Under the pieces are notes generated by a model. The model was given only the letters and a program-made list of their open reading frames with translations. It had not been told where the DNA came from and searched no databases. DNA of 64,000 nucleotides from Henriciella aquimarina (GTDB lineage Bacteria; Pseudomonadota; Alphaproteobacteria; Caulobacterales; Hyphomonadaceae), in NCBI RefSeq assembly GCF_002088975.1, contig NZ_NCST01000062.1:1-64000 (forward strand). Reading direction: 5' to 3'. Numbering within the stretch: the stretch's first letter is position 1; each line of letters starts with the position of its first letter. Below are positions 32,763 to 41,934 of this stretch, piece by piece. The position numbers were made by a program, and so were the translations under genes.

Positions 32763-34670
32763 ATGCCTGATTCTGCACGTCTCTCCGCGCGGCCCGTGAT
32801 CCGCCAGCTTCCGCCCGATGCGGTCAATCGGATTGCGGCCGGCGAAGTCGTCGAACGCCCGGCTGCGGCGGTGAAGGAATTGGTCGAGAATGCGCTCGAC
32901 GCCGGTGCGACATCCATCTCGGTTTCGATCGAGGAAGGCGGGCTGAAACGCATTATCGTTGAGGATGATGGCTGCGGCATGAGCGCCGACGACATGGTCA
33001 TGGCGCTGGAGCGCCACGCCACCTCCAAGCTTTCGCCCGGCGAGGATGGGCGGATCGATCTCCTGAACATCCACACCATGGGCTTTCGCGGTGAGGCACT
33101 GCCGTCCATCGCCAGCGTCTCGCGCATGAGCCTCACCTCGCGCGCCGAGGGCGAGGATGCCTCAGAGGTCTTCGTCGAAGCTGGCCGTGTGGAAGGCCCG
33201 AAACCCGCCGCATGGACGGGCAGGGGTGAGACCGGCACGCGCATCGAGGTGCGCGACCTCTTCCACGCCACACCGGCGCGGCTCAAATTCATGAAGTCCG
33301 AACGCGCCGAAAGCATGGCCGTCACCGACGCGCTGAAGCGGCTTGCCATGGCGAATGCCGGGGTGAGCCTCTCGCTGGAGAGCAATGGCCGCACGAGCTT
33401 TCGCTATGCCGCGCACACGCCAACGCCCGAAGGGCATCTGGAACGCCTTGGCGCGATCATGGGCCGGGAGTTTCGCGAGAACGCGCTGTCGATCGAGGCC
33501 GAACGCGATGGCGTGACGCTGTCGGGCTTTGCCGGCCTGCCGACGCTCAATCGCGGCAATGCGCAATACCAGTTCCTGTTCGTGAACGGGCGCCCGGTGA
33601 AAGACCGTATGCTGACGGGTGTGATCCGCGCGGCCTATCAGGATTTCCTCGCGCGAGACCGCCACCCCATGGCGGCGCTGTTCGTCGATTGCGATCCGGA
33701 ACTGGTCGATGTGAACGTGCACCCGGCCAAGACCGAAGTGCGGTTTCGCGATGCCGGGAATGTCCGGGGGCTGATCATCGGTTCACTGCGCCACACGCTG
33801 GCAGCGGCCGGGCATCGCGCCAGCACGACGGTTGCGGGCTATGCGCTCGGCAAGATGCAGGGCGAAGAGGCCGCGCCGCAGAAGGATGCGCCGCTGCCGC
33901 AGCCCTCGGTCTGGGACCGCTCGAGCCTGTTTCGCGACTCCTATGGCAGCGCGCCGCCGCCGCGTCCGCAGCCGCAACCGGCCGACTGGCAGCCGGCCCC
34001 GCCCGCGCCGGGAATGGCTGAAACGGGGGAGCGTTACGATGCCCCGTCTGTCCGGATCGAGGCCGAGCCGGCCCCTGACAGTCACGACTTTCCGCTCGGC
34101 GTCGCCCGCGCGCAGCTGCACGAGACCTATGTCGTCACTCAGACGAAGGACGGCATCGTCATTGTCGACCAGCACGCCGCGCATGAACGTCTCGTCTATG
34201 AGCAGATGAAGGCGCAGATGGCTGCCGATGGCGTCAAGCGCCAGGCGCTGCTCATCCCGGAAGTGGTTGAGCTGGCCGAAGACGAAGCCACCCGCGTGCT
34301 CGAGCGCGCCGGGGAGCTTGCCGAAATGGGGCTCGAGATCGAGGCGTTCGGGGCCGGGGCGGTTTGTGTGCGCGCGACGCCCGCGCTGTTTGGCAATATG
34401 GATGCCGCCGGCCTCATCAAGGATCTGGCCGACGATTTCGCCGAATATGAAGAAGGTCTCGCCCTGAAGGAGCGCTTCGAGGATGTCATGGGTAACATGG
34501 CCTGCCGCGGCGGGGCGGTGCGCGCGGGGCGCCGGCTCAATGCCGACGAGATGAATGCGCTTCTGCGCCAGATGGAAGCGACGCCCTATTCAGGCCAGTG
34601 CAATCATGGCCGCCCGACCTATGTCGAACTGAAGCTCGCCGACATCGAAAAGCTGTTCGGGCGGCGCTAG
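32763..34670 (+). CDS. mutL: DNA mismatch repair protein MutL (endonuclease type)
   Basis: The 635-residue protein links mismatch recognition by MutS to strand removal. The N-terminal GHKL ATPase has [26 protein letters not shown] (E35 region), DDGCGM and [16 protein letters not shown]. The C-terminal domain retains the metal motif [12 protein letters not shown] near 469, and [10 protein letters not shown] with GQCNHGRPT near the end. It is therefore the nicking type found in bacteria without MutH. The Pro-rich linker is about residues 375-430. It has a perfect TATAAT just upstream and no ribosome-binding site, so translation is probably leaderless. Confidence 0.97.
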   Translation: MPDSARLSARPVIRQLPPDAVNRIAAGEVVERPAAAVKELVENALDAGATSISVSIEEGGLKRIIVEDDGCGMSADDMVMALERHATSKLSPGEDGRIDLLNIHTMGFRGEALPSIASVSRMSLTSRAEGEDASEVFVEAGRVEGPKPAAWTGRGETGTRIEVRDLFHATPARLKFMKSERAESMAVTDALKRLAMANAGVSLSLESNGRTSFRYAAHTPTPEGHLERLGAIMGREFRENALSIEAERDGVTLSGFAGLPTLNRGNAQYQFLFVNGRPVKDRMLTGVIRAAYQDFLARDRHPMAALFVDCDPELVDVNVHPAKTEVRFRDAGNVRGLIIGSLRHTLAAAGHRASTTVAGYALGKMQGEEAAPQKDAPLPQPSVWDRSSLFRDSYGSAPPPRPQPQPADWQPAPPAPGMAETGERYDAPSVRIEAEPAPDSHDFPLGVARAQLHETYVVTQTKDGIVIVDQHAAHERLVYEQMKAQMAADGVKRQALLIPEVVELAEDEATRVLERAGELAEMGLEIEAFGAGAVCVRATPALFGNMDAAGLIKDLADDFAEYEEGLALKERFEDVMGNMACRGGAVRAGRRLNADEMNALLRQMEATPYSGQCNHGRPTYVELKLADIEKLFGRR

Positions 34671-34673
34671 CGT

Positions 34674-35072
34674 CTATTCCACGCCGCCGACATCGCCGTC
34701 GACAACGGTGTAGATTTCCGGCGTGCACGTGCCTTCGGTGATCATTTCGCGCTTGATGGTAAAGTCTTCGCCGGCTTCCGGCATCGTCTCGAAGTCATCG
34801 ACGCTCATATAGAAGATGCTGGCATCGCTATCGTTCATCTCGACGGTGTCGCCATCGATGGCGACGACATGGGCCTCCACCATCGCCACCTCATAGCTGC
34901 AGGCGCCGCCGGCGATCTGCTCGGTCTCGTCGACCTTGTTGATCTCGTCGGTGCCGGCTTCAGTGGACATCTCGCCCGCATCGCCGGCCTCGTCGGTGAC
35001 CGGCTCGCCCGGTTCATTTCCGCAGGCTGTAAGCATCAGCGCGGCCGCGCAAAGAAAGGCAGCATGTTTCAT
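34674..35072 (-). CDS. Acidic lipoprotein of unknown function
   Basis: The 132-residue product has a lipoprotein signal peptide (LMLTACGNE, lipobox LTAC). A highly acidic linker with many Thr, Glu and Asp residues follows (about 20-55). The C-terminal small domain (about 58-130) has YEVAMVEAHVVAIDGDTVEM and FTIKREMITEGTCTPEIYTVVDGDVGG, with two cysteines that may pair. I do not recognise a family. The gene has a GGGGGACG ribosome-binding site and converges on mutL with 3 bases between the stops. A short hairpin (35119-35135) lies upstream. Confidence 0.65.
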   Translation of the reverse strand: MKHAAFLCAAALMLTACGNEPGEPVTDEAGDAGEMSTEAGTDEINKVDETEQIAGGACSYEVAMVEAHVVAIDGDTVEMNDSDASIFYMSVDDFETMPEAGEDFTIKREMITEGTCTPEIYTVVDGDVGGVE

Positions 35073-35144
35073 GGTCGTCCCCCTGAGTTGAATGTGCTGC
35101 CCAGTGGGACACGGAGCGGGGCTTTATGCAAGCCCTGACGAGGC

Positions 35145-35327
35145 TCAGTAATTGCCGGGCGCGTCGCTCGCCGGGAAGGACTCGTCGGAATCCTCATCGA
35201 TCTCGTCCCAGCTGTCGGGCGGGCTTTTCATGCAGTCCGGACCCGCCGGGCGGATCGGGCCGCTATCGGCACAGCCCTTTCCGGGCGCCGTCTTGATCTT
35301 CTTTTCTTTCTCGCCGGGCTTCGCCAT
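35145..35327 (-). CDS. 60-residue acidic protein with C-terminal DESFPASD motif
   Basis: The small protein, MAKPGEKEKKIKTAPGKG at the N terminus, has an alkaline half and then an acidic half ending DSWDEIDEDSDESFPASDAPGNY (written in parts). The D-E-S-F-P-A-S-D motif at the C terminus recurs in many small alphaproteobacterial proteins. I do not know its function. The ATG at 35327 has the better spacing (8 bases) from AGGAG, while an ATG at 35333 is only 2 bases away from it. It lies in a larger reading frame on the same strand that has no further support. It is transcribed with, or after, the VOC gene. Confidence 0.7.
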   Translation of the reverse strand: MAKPGEKEKKIKTAPGKGCADSGPIRPAGPDCMKSPPDSWDEIDEDSDESFPASDAPGNY

Positions 35328-35409
35328 GGCCATCTCTCCTTCATGATGGCTATAGCGTGCGCGTCCTGCATCGCAGTCGCAATACGGGATGTCCCGCATA
35401 GCCGATCGG

Positions 35410-35847
35410 TCAGTGCGTGCGGAATTCGGCCCCCTCCGCGAGCACGCCCTTGCCGGGCACATGATTGACCTCGCCGCGTATCCCGTCGGGATCCTCGAAC
35501 AGGACGGAGTAATAGCCCGGCGCCCAGGGGCCTTCTTCGGGCGCATGGATGATCTTTCCGCCAAGCGCCATGACAAGCTTGTGGGCCTGGTCGACCGTCT
35601 CGCGGTTCTTCGCCCGGAAACAGTAGTGATGCAGGCCGACCCGCCATTGGTTGGCGCGCTCGCCGGCATGGGCCGGGTCCGGTTTGCGGATGCCGAGCGC
35701 CGTGCGTGCGCCGACGCAGTAGAGGATCTCCTCGCTGTCCTCGACGATCTGAAGCCCCATGGCCGGCAGGAGCTCGCGATAGAAATCCGTCGAAGCTTTG
35801 AAGTTGCCGGCCGTGATGATCAGGTGGGCCATGCCCGAAATGTCCAT
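35410..35847 (-). CDS. VOC-family protein (glyoxalase-like)
   Basis: The 145-residue single-module VOC protein has MAHLIITAGNFKASTDFYRELL at its N terminus, VGLHHYCFRAKNRETVDQAHKLVMALGG in the middle, and YSVLFEDPDGIRGEVNHVPG toward the end. The His and Glu of LHHYCF and the FEDPDGIRGE motif are typical metal-ligand positions. The ATG at 35847 follows GGAGG with 7 bases of spacing; a longer frame to 35865 lacks support. The product is a paralogue in fold only of the VOC protein at 2516. The substrate is unknown. Confidence 0.88.
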   Translation of the reverse strand: MDISGMAHLIITAGNFKASTDFYRELLPAMGLQIVEDSEEILYCVGARTALGIRKPDPAHAGERANQWRVGLHHYCFRAKNRETVDQAHKLVMALGGKIIHAPEEGPWAPGYYSVLFEDPDGIRGEVNHVPGKGVLAEGAEFRTH

Positions 35848-35887
35848 GATGCGTCCTCCTCGCATGTACAGTCTGAGGGAACGGAAA

Positions 35888-35917
35888 TTGACGGCTCGTC
35901 AGTCAAGCCGGTATTCG
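35888..35917 (+). promoter_or_regulatory. Predicted promoter of the FMN oxidase gene
   Basis: TTGACG (35888-35893) and TATTCG (35912-35917) lie 18 bases apart in the 112-base gap between the divergent VOC and FMN oxidase genes. The oxidase ATG is at 35960. Confidence 0.4.
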
Positions 35918-35959
35918 AACAGGGAGAAAGAGAAAATACGGGAGGCGCGGGGCCAGGCC

Positions 35960-37111
35960 ATGAAGCTCGACCAGGCGATCAATATCGATGACCTTCGCCG
36001 CATGGCGAAGCGCAAGCTGCCGCGCATGATCTTCGACTATATCGATGGCGGGGCCGATGACGAGGTGACGCTGTCGCGCGCCGTCACCCGCTACAATGAT
36101 TACGAACTCACCTGGCGGGCGCTGCGCGACGTGACCGGGATCGACACCTCGACCACGATCATGGGGCAGGAGACCGGCCGGCCCTTCTTCATCTCCCCGA
36201 CGGCCTCGACGCGGCTCTTCCATCCGGCCGCCGGCGAACTCGCCATGGCGCGGGCGGCCGAGAAGGCCGGGGTCATCTATGCCTGCTCGACGCTTGCCTC
36301 CCAGACGGTCGAGGACATTGCGAAGGCGACGTCCGGGCCGAAGTGGGTGCAGCTCTATGTCTGGACCGACAAGGAGATCGTGAAGGGCTTTCTGGAACGG
36401 GCGAAGGAGGCTGGCTTCACCGGCTGCATCCTGACGGTCGACCTGCCCGTGGCCGGCAATCGCGAGCGCGATCCGCGCAACCATTTTGCTGTGCCGCCAT
36501 CGCCGAACCTGAAGGTGGCCTCGCAGGTGCTCGCTCGTCCGGGCTGGCTGTGGGACCTTATCCGCAGCCCGAAGATTACGCCGGCCAACTTCACCCATAT
36601 CCAGGAGAAGGGCGATCAGGGCGGAGTGATCGGCTTCGTGAACCGGCAATTCTCGCGCGCGGTGACCTGGTCGGATGTCGAGTGGATGCGCGAGTTCTGG
36701 GGGCCGGGCTTTGCGATCAAGGGCATTTCGCGCGCCGAAGATGCGAAGCGCGCCATCGAGATTGGCGCCGATGCGGTCTGGGTCTCCAATCATGGCGGCC
36801 GTCAGCTCGACACGTCCGTGCCGACAATCGACTTGCTGCCCGAGATCGTCGAGGCGGTGCGCGGGCGCGCTGACATCATCGCAGACGGGGGCGTGCGCCG
36901 GGGCAGCCATATTGCCAAGCTGCTGATGGCCGGCGCGACCGGTGTGGCACTCGGGCGGGCGGCGCTCTACGGCCTGGGCGCCGGCGGGGAGGCGGGCGTC
37001 AGCCGGGCGCTGACCATTCTGGAAGAGGAATTCCTGCGCACCATGGCGCTCATGGGGGCGACGAAGATCTCCGAGCTCGACCCGGACCTGATGCGGGCGC
37101 CCAAAATCTAG
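35960..37111 (+). CDS. FMN-dependent alpha-hydroxy acid oxidase (lactate dehydrogenase-like)
   Basis: The 383-residue enzyme belongs to the FMN-linked 2-hydroxy acid dehydrogenases that oxidise lactate, glycolate or mandelate. Conserved features are KRKLPRMIFDYIDGGADDE near the N terminus, WVQLYVWTDKE, LTVDLPVAGNRERDPRN, the catalytic His in VSNHGGRQLDTSVPT (about 275-290), and ADGGVRRGSHIAK, which binds the FMN phosphate. The ATG at 35960 matches the usual N terminus; an upstream frame is not supported. The substrate cannot be fixed. The gene ends by overlapping the YaiI gene on the other strand by 4 bases. Confidence 0.93.
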   Translation: MKLDQAINIDDLRRMAKRKLPRMIFDYIDGGADDEVTLSRAVTRYNDYELTWRALRDVTGIDTSTTIMGQETGRPFFISPTASTRLFHPAAGELAMARAAEKAGVIYACSTLASQTVEDIAKATSGPKWVQLYVWTDKEIVKGFLERAKEAGFTGCILTVDLPVAGNRERDPRNHFAVPPSPNLKVASQVLARPGWLWDLIRSPKITPANFTHIQEKGDQGGVIGFVNRQFSRAVTWSDVEWMREFWGPGFAIKGISRAEDAKRAIEIGADAVWVSNHGGRQLDTSVPTIDLLPEIVEAVRGRADIIADGGVRRGSHIAKLLMAGATGVALGRAALYGLGAGGEAGVSRALTILEEEFLRTMALMGATKISELDPDLMRAPKI

Positions 37112-37593
37112 CGGCTGGGCGGGGCCTGCCGGGCACGTTTCAGCCTCTGCAGTTCCACTTCAAGCGCCGACAGGAAGTTCGAGCGGTCGGCGGATTTGAA
37201 CGCCGCCGGGCCACTCGTCTGTTCGCCCGTGGCGCGCAGGTCTTCCATAATGGCGCGTGTGGCGACCTGCTGGCCGATGGAGTTTTCGGTAAACGCCTTG
37301 CCCTTGGGCGAGAGAACGCGCGCCCCGGCCTCCAGGCAGCGCTGGGCGAGCAGGATGTCGGCGGTTATCACGACGGTGTCGGTATCGGCCCGTTCGGCAA
37401 TCCAGTCATCGGCCACATCCGGGCCTTCGGCAACGGTGATGCGGGTAAACAGACGGTGCTGCGGCACCCGCATGAAGCTGTTGGCGACGATGGTGACCGG
37501 CAGGCCGTGGCGCAGGGCCACCTTGTAGACCTCATCCTTCACCGGGCAGGCGTCGGCATCGACATAGATCCGCAGCTCACCCATGACTGTCAT
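37108..37593 (-). CDS. YaiI/YqxD family protein (DUF188)
   Basis: The 161-residue protein is a PIN-like-fold member of the YaiI/YqxD (DUF188) family. Diagnostic sequences are IYVDADACPVKDEVYKVALR near residues 8-27, VADDWIAERADTDTVVITADILLA (about 60-83), and a late SPKGKAFTENSIG. The function is unproven; a nuclease role has been suggested for the fold. Its ATG overlaps the stop of the FG-GAP gene by one base (TAATG), so it is coupled to an unrelated secreted-protein gene. A second in-frame ATG (37584) is possible. Confidence 0.92.
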   Translation of the reverse strand: MTVMGELRIYVDADACPVKDEVYKVALRHGLPVTIVANSFMRVPQHRLFTRITVAEGPDVADDWIAERADTDTVVITADILLAQRCLEAGARVLSPKGKAFTENSIGQQVATRAIMEDLRATGEQTSGPAAFKSADRSNFLSALEVELQRLKRARQAPPSR

Positions 37594-38714
37594 TACTCGC
37601 CGGCGGGCTGGGCCAGCATGACGACATTGGCCGCACTGGAATTGGCGAAGACGAGATCGGTCAGCCCGTCGCCATTCATGTCGCCGAGCGCGATGCTGTA
37701 AGTGTTATCCCGCGTGTCCGGCAGGGTGATGGCGCTGAAGCGGGCACGGCCGTCATTGATGTAGATGCGGTTGCTCTGCTCGTCGGCGCCTTCGACAAGA
37801 TCGAGGTCGCCGTCGCCATCGAGGTCTGCGGCCGCGAGCGAGAGCACGGTGCGTCCGGCCTCGCCGACGGAGACGCCGGGCATGAAATTCCCGCCGCCAT
37901 CCCCGAGCAGCAGGGTGGAGACCCCGCTTGTGGAGCCGAGCACGATATCGGCATGGCCATCCCGGTTGAAGTCGCCGGCCACCGCCTGGCGGTGGTCGCC
38001 GGCGCTGCCCGAGATGGGGGCGTCCACCCAGTCATCTTCACCCATATTGAACAGGATGACGCTTTGGCCCCCATCACGGCAGGCGATTACAAGGTCCGTG
38101 CGCCCGTCGCGGTTGAAGTCGGCGGCCGCCACACCGGTTGAGCCTGTCAGCTCGCCCGGCATGACGAGCGGCGCGGCGAAGCTGCCATCGCCATTGCCCT
38201 CGAACAGGCGCACCCCGCCGCGGCGCTGGACGGTGACGAGGTCGGGCGTGCCGTTGCCTGTCAGGTCGCGTAGCAGCGCATTGCGGGCCGGGCCGTCGCT
38301 TTCGGGGATATCACCGGCCAGCGTAAAGGTCGCCTCGCCATCGTTCAGGAAGACCTGGGCTGGCACGCTGTCGCGCACGACGACGGCATCCACGTCGCCA
38401 TCGCCATCCACATCGCCGGCCCGCACGATATAGCTCGGACCATACTCGGTGCCGAGCGGGCGGGCGGTGGCGAGGCGGCCATTGCCGATATTGAAATAGA
38501 CGAGATCCGGCTGGGCCCAGTGGCGGCCATTGGCGAGAAAGACGTCGAGGTCTCCGTCGCCATCGGCATCCGCGAGATCGACCCCGGCGCTGAGGCGCGC
38601 TTCGAGGTCGAACAGGAGGAAGGCGTTGGCCTCATAGACAGGCGGTTCGGCCGAGGCCGCCAGGCCGGAAACCAGGGCGGCCGTGCCGGCAATAAGCGGG
38701 CGGGCTGGTCGCAT
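37593..38714 (-). CDS. Secreted FG-GAP/VCBS repeat protein, seven calcium-type repeats
   Basis: The 373-residue protein has a signal peptide (about 1-23) followed by seven repeats carrying the Ca-binding signature DxDGDGxxD or close variants: DADGDGDLDVF, DVDGDGDVDAV, DLTGNGTPDLV, DFNRDGRTDLV, DFNRDGHADIV, DLDGDGDLDLV and DMNGDGLTDLV. Seven FG-GAP repeats are expected to close one beta-propeller. It is a binding or adhesive protein outside the cytoplasm, without an enzyme motif. Its ATG overlaps the amidohydrolase stop (TAATG), and it is the second gene of a coupled three-gene unit. Confidence 0.9.
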   Translation of the reverse strand: MRPARPLIAGTAALVSGLAASAEPPVYEANAFLLFDLEARLSAGVDLADADGDGDLDVFLANGRHWAQPDLVYFNIGNGRLATARPLGTEYGPSYIVRAGDVDGDGDVDAVVVRDSVPAQVFLNDGEATFTLAGDIPESDGPARNALLRDLTGNGTPDLVTVQRRGGVRLFEGNGDGSFAAPLVMPGELTGSTGVAAADFNRDGRTDLVIACRDGGQSVILFNMGEDDWVDAPISGSAGDHRQAVAGDFNRDGHADIVLGSTSGVSTLLLGDGGGNFMPGVSVGEAGRTVLSLAAADLDGDGDLDLVEGADEQSNRIYINDGRARFSAITLPDTRDNTYSIALGDMNGDGLTDLVFANSSAANVVMLAQPAGE

Positions 38715-40777
38715 TACTCCTCCGGGGTTTGGATGTCCGGAACGTCCGTGAACGGCTCGATCCCGAAGGCCGGATAGATCTCGCTCGGGAAGTAGGCAAC
38801 GCCGTCCTTCATGACGAGGCGGATCGTCTTGATGGCCTTCAGGTCTTCGACCGGATTGCCCGGCACGAGGAAGAAGTCCGCCAGCTTGCCTTCATCGATG
38901 GAGCCATAGTCGTCGCCATGGCCGAGATAGGTGGCCGATTCCAGCGTGGCGCGCTTCAGGATCTCGCCGGGCGTGAAGCCGATATTCTGGTAGAGTTCCA
39001 GTTCGCGGTGGAGGTTGAACGAGCCGCCCATATCGGTGCCGAAGACGATGAAGATGCCGCGATCCTTCATCATCTGCAGCGCCTCGGTGATCTGGTCGAA
39101 GGCGCCGGCATAGGCGGCATCGTCTTCCGGCGTCTCGATCTTGGACCAGGCCTGCTTGGCCGAGCGCTGCACGCCGACCGGCATGTGCTCGATATAATCG
39201 GCGACGCCGGGCCGGAATTCGCCATTGCGCGACAGTAGCAGCGCTTCGTGGATGGCGTAGGTCGGATCGACGGCGACGTCATTGGCTTCCATCAGGTCGA
39301 GCGTTTTCTGGACCGGCTCGGAGGAGAGGTCGAGGTCCGGCAGGCGCTTCAGCGCGGTCAGACGCAGCAGGGTACGCGTGTCCTCCTCGGCATCGAGCAC
39401 CCAGCCCAGCATGATCTGGTTGATGTGGGTCAGCTCGTCATAGCCCGCCTCGATCATCTTGTCGGCGCGCGAGAAGGCGGGCACGTGACCGGCCACCCGC
39501 AGTCCGCACGCATGCGCAAGCTCCACCATTTCCGGCACCCATTCGCCCTTCATCGAATTGTAGATCTTGATCTGGAAGAAATGGCCCGCCTCGCACGAGG
39601 TGCGCACGGCCTCATTGGCTTCTTCCTGATTGGTGACGATGATGCCGTTATTGGAATTGTACGGGCTCTTGCCCTCGATGAAGCTCGACCGGATGATCCG
39701 CGGCCCGGCCAGCGTCCCCGTCTCGATCTTCGAGATCAGTTCGCTCAGCACTTCATTGTCATTGCCCATGTCGCGCACGAAAGTGATGCCGGCGGCGATG
39801 TTGAGCAGGGCATCCTCCTGGCTGATATGGCCGTGCATGTCGGAGAGGCCGGGCACCAGCGTGCCGCCCTTGCCGTCGATGACATATTCGTCGTCGCCCG
39901 GCGTGGCGTCGCTCGGCTCCACAGCGATGATGCGGTTGCCTTCGACCAGCACGGAAGACGGCTCGCTCAGGCTCATCGTGTCCGGCTCGAAGATGCGCAC
40001 ATTGGTGATGCGCACCGGCGCATCGAACGTATGCGCGGTGTCGGCCTGCAGCTGCTCGAAGCGCTCGGTGGAATAGCGCACCGCCATGTTCCGCAGGCGC
40101 TTGTCCTCGCCTTCATAGCCTTCGCGTGCGACGAGGAATTCCGGCGAAATCATCGCCAGGAAATCATTGTCGGCATCGAGCACGAAATAGGTCGGGTCCA
40201 GCTCCGGCCCGATCAGCGCATAGAAGGTCGCGGCCTCGTCCCCATCGGGGCCGGCAATCTGGAAGTCCTCAAGCGCTTCCAGCGTGAGCGAGCCGCCGGG
40301 CAGGGCGGGCAGCGTTTGGTCGTCGTCGGCGAGCAGGGCCCTGGCATAGATGACGAGATCATAGGGCGTGCCGGCCTGGGTGATGTACATGGACGGCTCG
40401 CTTACCGTGGCGCTGCCGGTGCCGGTCGAATCCGTCCAGCTCGCTTCGCCGTCTTCCATGGCAAAGGTCTCATCGACCGCATTGCCGAACGTGGTGTTGC
40501 CGGCCACGCTCCAGGCGAGCGGGAAGCCATCCTCGCCCAGCACGATGGACTCATCCATGGTCGGTCCGCGGCCATTGTTGCGGTATTCATAGTCGACCGA
40601 GATGGCCGGGCCGTCCTCGGTGACGACCATGTCGCCGATCTTCGTGCCGCTGACCATGATCGTATAGGTCGTTTCGCTCGCCGCCGTGGCCTCGCCGGTC
40701 TCGCTTTGCTGGGCCGTGGCCGCACTGTAGGCCGTCAGGGCCACCAGGCCGATGCCTGCGGTCAGGAACTGTCTCAT
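38714..40777 (-). CDS. Secreted metal-dependent amidohydrolase
   Basis: From the ATG at 40777 (GGGAGG site 8 bases upstream) the protein has 687 residues. It has a signal peptide (MRQFLTAGIGLVALTAYSA), an N-terminal accessory region of about 250 residues with beta-rich sequence, and an imidazolonepropionase-like amidohydrolase domain. The domain shows VPGLSDMHGHIS (HxH metal site), RVAGHVPAFSRADK and DELTHINQ, then FGTDMGGSFNLHRE with the last metal Asp, and YGSIDEGKLADFFL near the end. It is exported, probably to the periplasm, and may degrade small amides or peptides. It is the first gene of the operon with FG-GAP and YaiI. Confidence 0.9.
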   Translation of the reverse strand: MRQFLTAGIGLVALTAYSAATAQQSETGEATAASETTYTIMVSGTKIGDMVVTEDGPAISVDYEYRNNGRGPTMDESIVLGEDGFPLAWSVAGNTTFGNAVDETFAMEDGEASWTDSTGTGSATVSEPSMYITQAGTPYDLVIYARALLADDDQTLPALPGGSLTLEALEDFQIAGPDGDEAATFYALIGPELDPTYFVLDADNDFLAMISPEFLVAREGYEGEDKRLRNMAVRYSTERFEQLQADTAHTFDAPVRITNVRIFEPDTMSLSEPSSVLVEGNRIIAVEPSDATPGDDEYVIDGKGGTLVPGLSDMHGHISQEDALLNIAAGITFVRDMGNDNEVLSELISKIETGTLAGPRIIRSSFIEGKSPYNSNNGIIVTNQEEANEAVRTSCEAGHFFQIKIYNSMKGEWVPEMVELAHACGLRVAGHVPAFSRADKMIEAGYDELTHINQIMLGWVLDAEEDTRTLLRLTALKRLPDLDLSSEPVQKTLDLMEANDVAVDPTYAIHEALLLSRNGEFRPGVADYIEHMPVGVQRSAKQAWSKIETPEDDAAYAGAFDQITEALQMMKDRGIFIVFGTDMGGSFNLHRELELYQNIGFTPGEILKRATLESATYLGHGDDYGSIDEGKLADFFLVPGNPVEDLKAIKTIRLVMKDGVAYFPSEIYPAFGIEPFTDVPDIQTPEE

Positions 40778-40850
40778 CGATGAAGCCTCCCGTTTGACGC
40801 CTGCGAGCCGCAACCGTCCGATTCGTAATCAATTGACCTGTATCAAAGCA

Positions 40851-40878
40851 CCCGCCCCAGGCAAAAGCGAGGGGCGGG
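40851..40878. other. Hairpin in the divergent region before the serine protease
   Basis: CCCGCCCC and GGGGCGGG (40851-40858 and 40871-40878) form a perfect 8-bp inverted repeat around a 12-base loop. TTGACC lies upstream (40833). The role is unclear; it may be a leader structure of the protease transcript or an operator. Confidence 0.35.
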
Positions 40879-40964
40879 AGCTGCGAAACCCGCAGGGAGA
40901 ATTCCCTCCCGGGCGGTTTTGCGGCAAGGTGTGGCCGGGACCGCACAGGTGAGGGGAATGAAAG

Positions 40965-41897
40965 ATGGATATCCGGATGGTTCGTGGCCTGATGGCGGGC
41001 GCAGCGGCGGCCTCGCTGCTGGCCGGCTGTGTCGTGGAGGGCGAAGATGCCTATGCCGAAGACTGGCCGGGCATTGTTTCGCTGCAGGTGATCCAGGGGC
41101 GCAACACGCTGCATACCTGCGGCGGCACGATGATCGCGCCGCAATGGTTGCTGACGGCGGCCCACTGTGTCGACCAGGCGCGCATCGAGGGCACGGGCAA
41201 GGCTGCCCAGTTCGAGCGTGGCGAGGATGGCATGGTCTACCGTCTCGGGCCGCTGCGCGTGGCCGCCAACCGGACCAGTCTTTCCGAAGACGAGGATACC
41301 AGCACCTACGCCGTCACCGAGGTCCATGTGCACCCGGACTATGTCTCCGGCGCGTATGAACGTGGCAGCGATATCGCGCTGTTGAAGATCGAGCCGGGTT
41401 ATGACGGCCCGCTGATGCCGGTCGAGGGCCTCGGCCCGGCCCCGGCCGAACTCGTCGACGATACGTATCTGGATGTCGCCGGCTATGGCAACATGGCCGA
41501 GACCGATGACATCACCGGCGCGCTCAATGCCGGCGGGCGGGCCATCTATGCGCCGAGCCTGCGACTGCAGCAGGCCAGCGTCCCCGTGGTCGACACCGAA
41601 ACCTGCCGCGCCATGCTGGACGAGATGATCGCGCTGCACGGCATCGAGGCCGATTATGGCGACTACCAGCTGGGCGAGGGCACGGTCTGCGCCGGCCTCG
41701 GCGGGCCGGATGCCTGCTATGGCGACAGTGGCGGGCCGATGGTCACACGCGATACCGCCTACGATCCGGTACAGGTCGGCCTGGTCAGCTGGGGGCTCGG
41801 CTGCGGACGGGACGACAGCCCCGGCGTCTATACCCGCGTCAGCGCCTATGCCGGCTGGATCGAGGACACCGTCGGCCCGCTGGGGGCGGAGAGTTAG
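40965..41897 (+). CDS. Trypsin-like serine protease (S1), lipoprotein
   Basis: The 310-residue protein has a signal peptide with lipobox LAGC (C22) and a chymotrypsin-fold protease domain. The catalytic triad is visible: H67 in WLLTAAHC, D136 in GSDIALLK and S255 in CYGDSGGP. The residue at the bottom of the S1 pocket, six before the Ser, is D249 (GGPDACYGDSGG), which predicts cleavage after Arg or Lys. Cysteine pairs such as TCGG/AAHC are kept. It would be anchored in the outer or inner membrane. S1 proteases are uncommon in bacteria outside some predatory or marine groups. Confidence 0.92.
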   Translation: MDIRMVRGLMAGAAAASLLAGCVVEGEDAYAEDWPGIVSLQVIQGRNTLHTCGGTMIAPQWLLTAAHCVDQARIEGTGKAAQFERGEDGMVYRLGPLRVAANRTSLSEDEDTSTYAVTEVHVHPDYVSGAYERGSDIALLKIEPGYDGPLMPVEGLGPAPAELVDDTYLDVAGYGNMAETDDITGALNAGGRAIYAPSLRLQQASVPVVDTETCRAMLDEMIALHGIEADYGDYQLGEGTVCAGLGGPDACYGDSGGPMVTRDTAYDPVQVGLVSWGLGCGRDDSPGVYTRVSAYAGWIEDTVGPLGAES

Positions 41898-41934
41898 GGC
41901 GGATCCCAAAGACCCGACATTTCAGGAGAAGTCT

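Noticed and set aside
35145-35669. 174-codon frame including the 60-residue acidic protein
   Set aside because: The upstream part is Arg/Ser-rich and antisense or out of frame with the VOC gene; only the last 60 residues have a ribosome-binding site and a recurrent motif.
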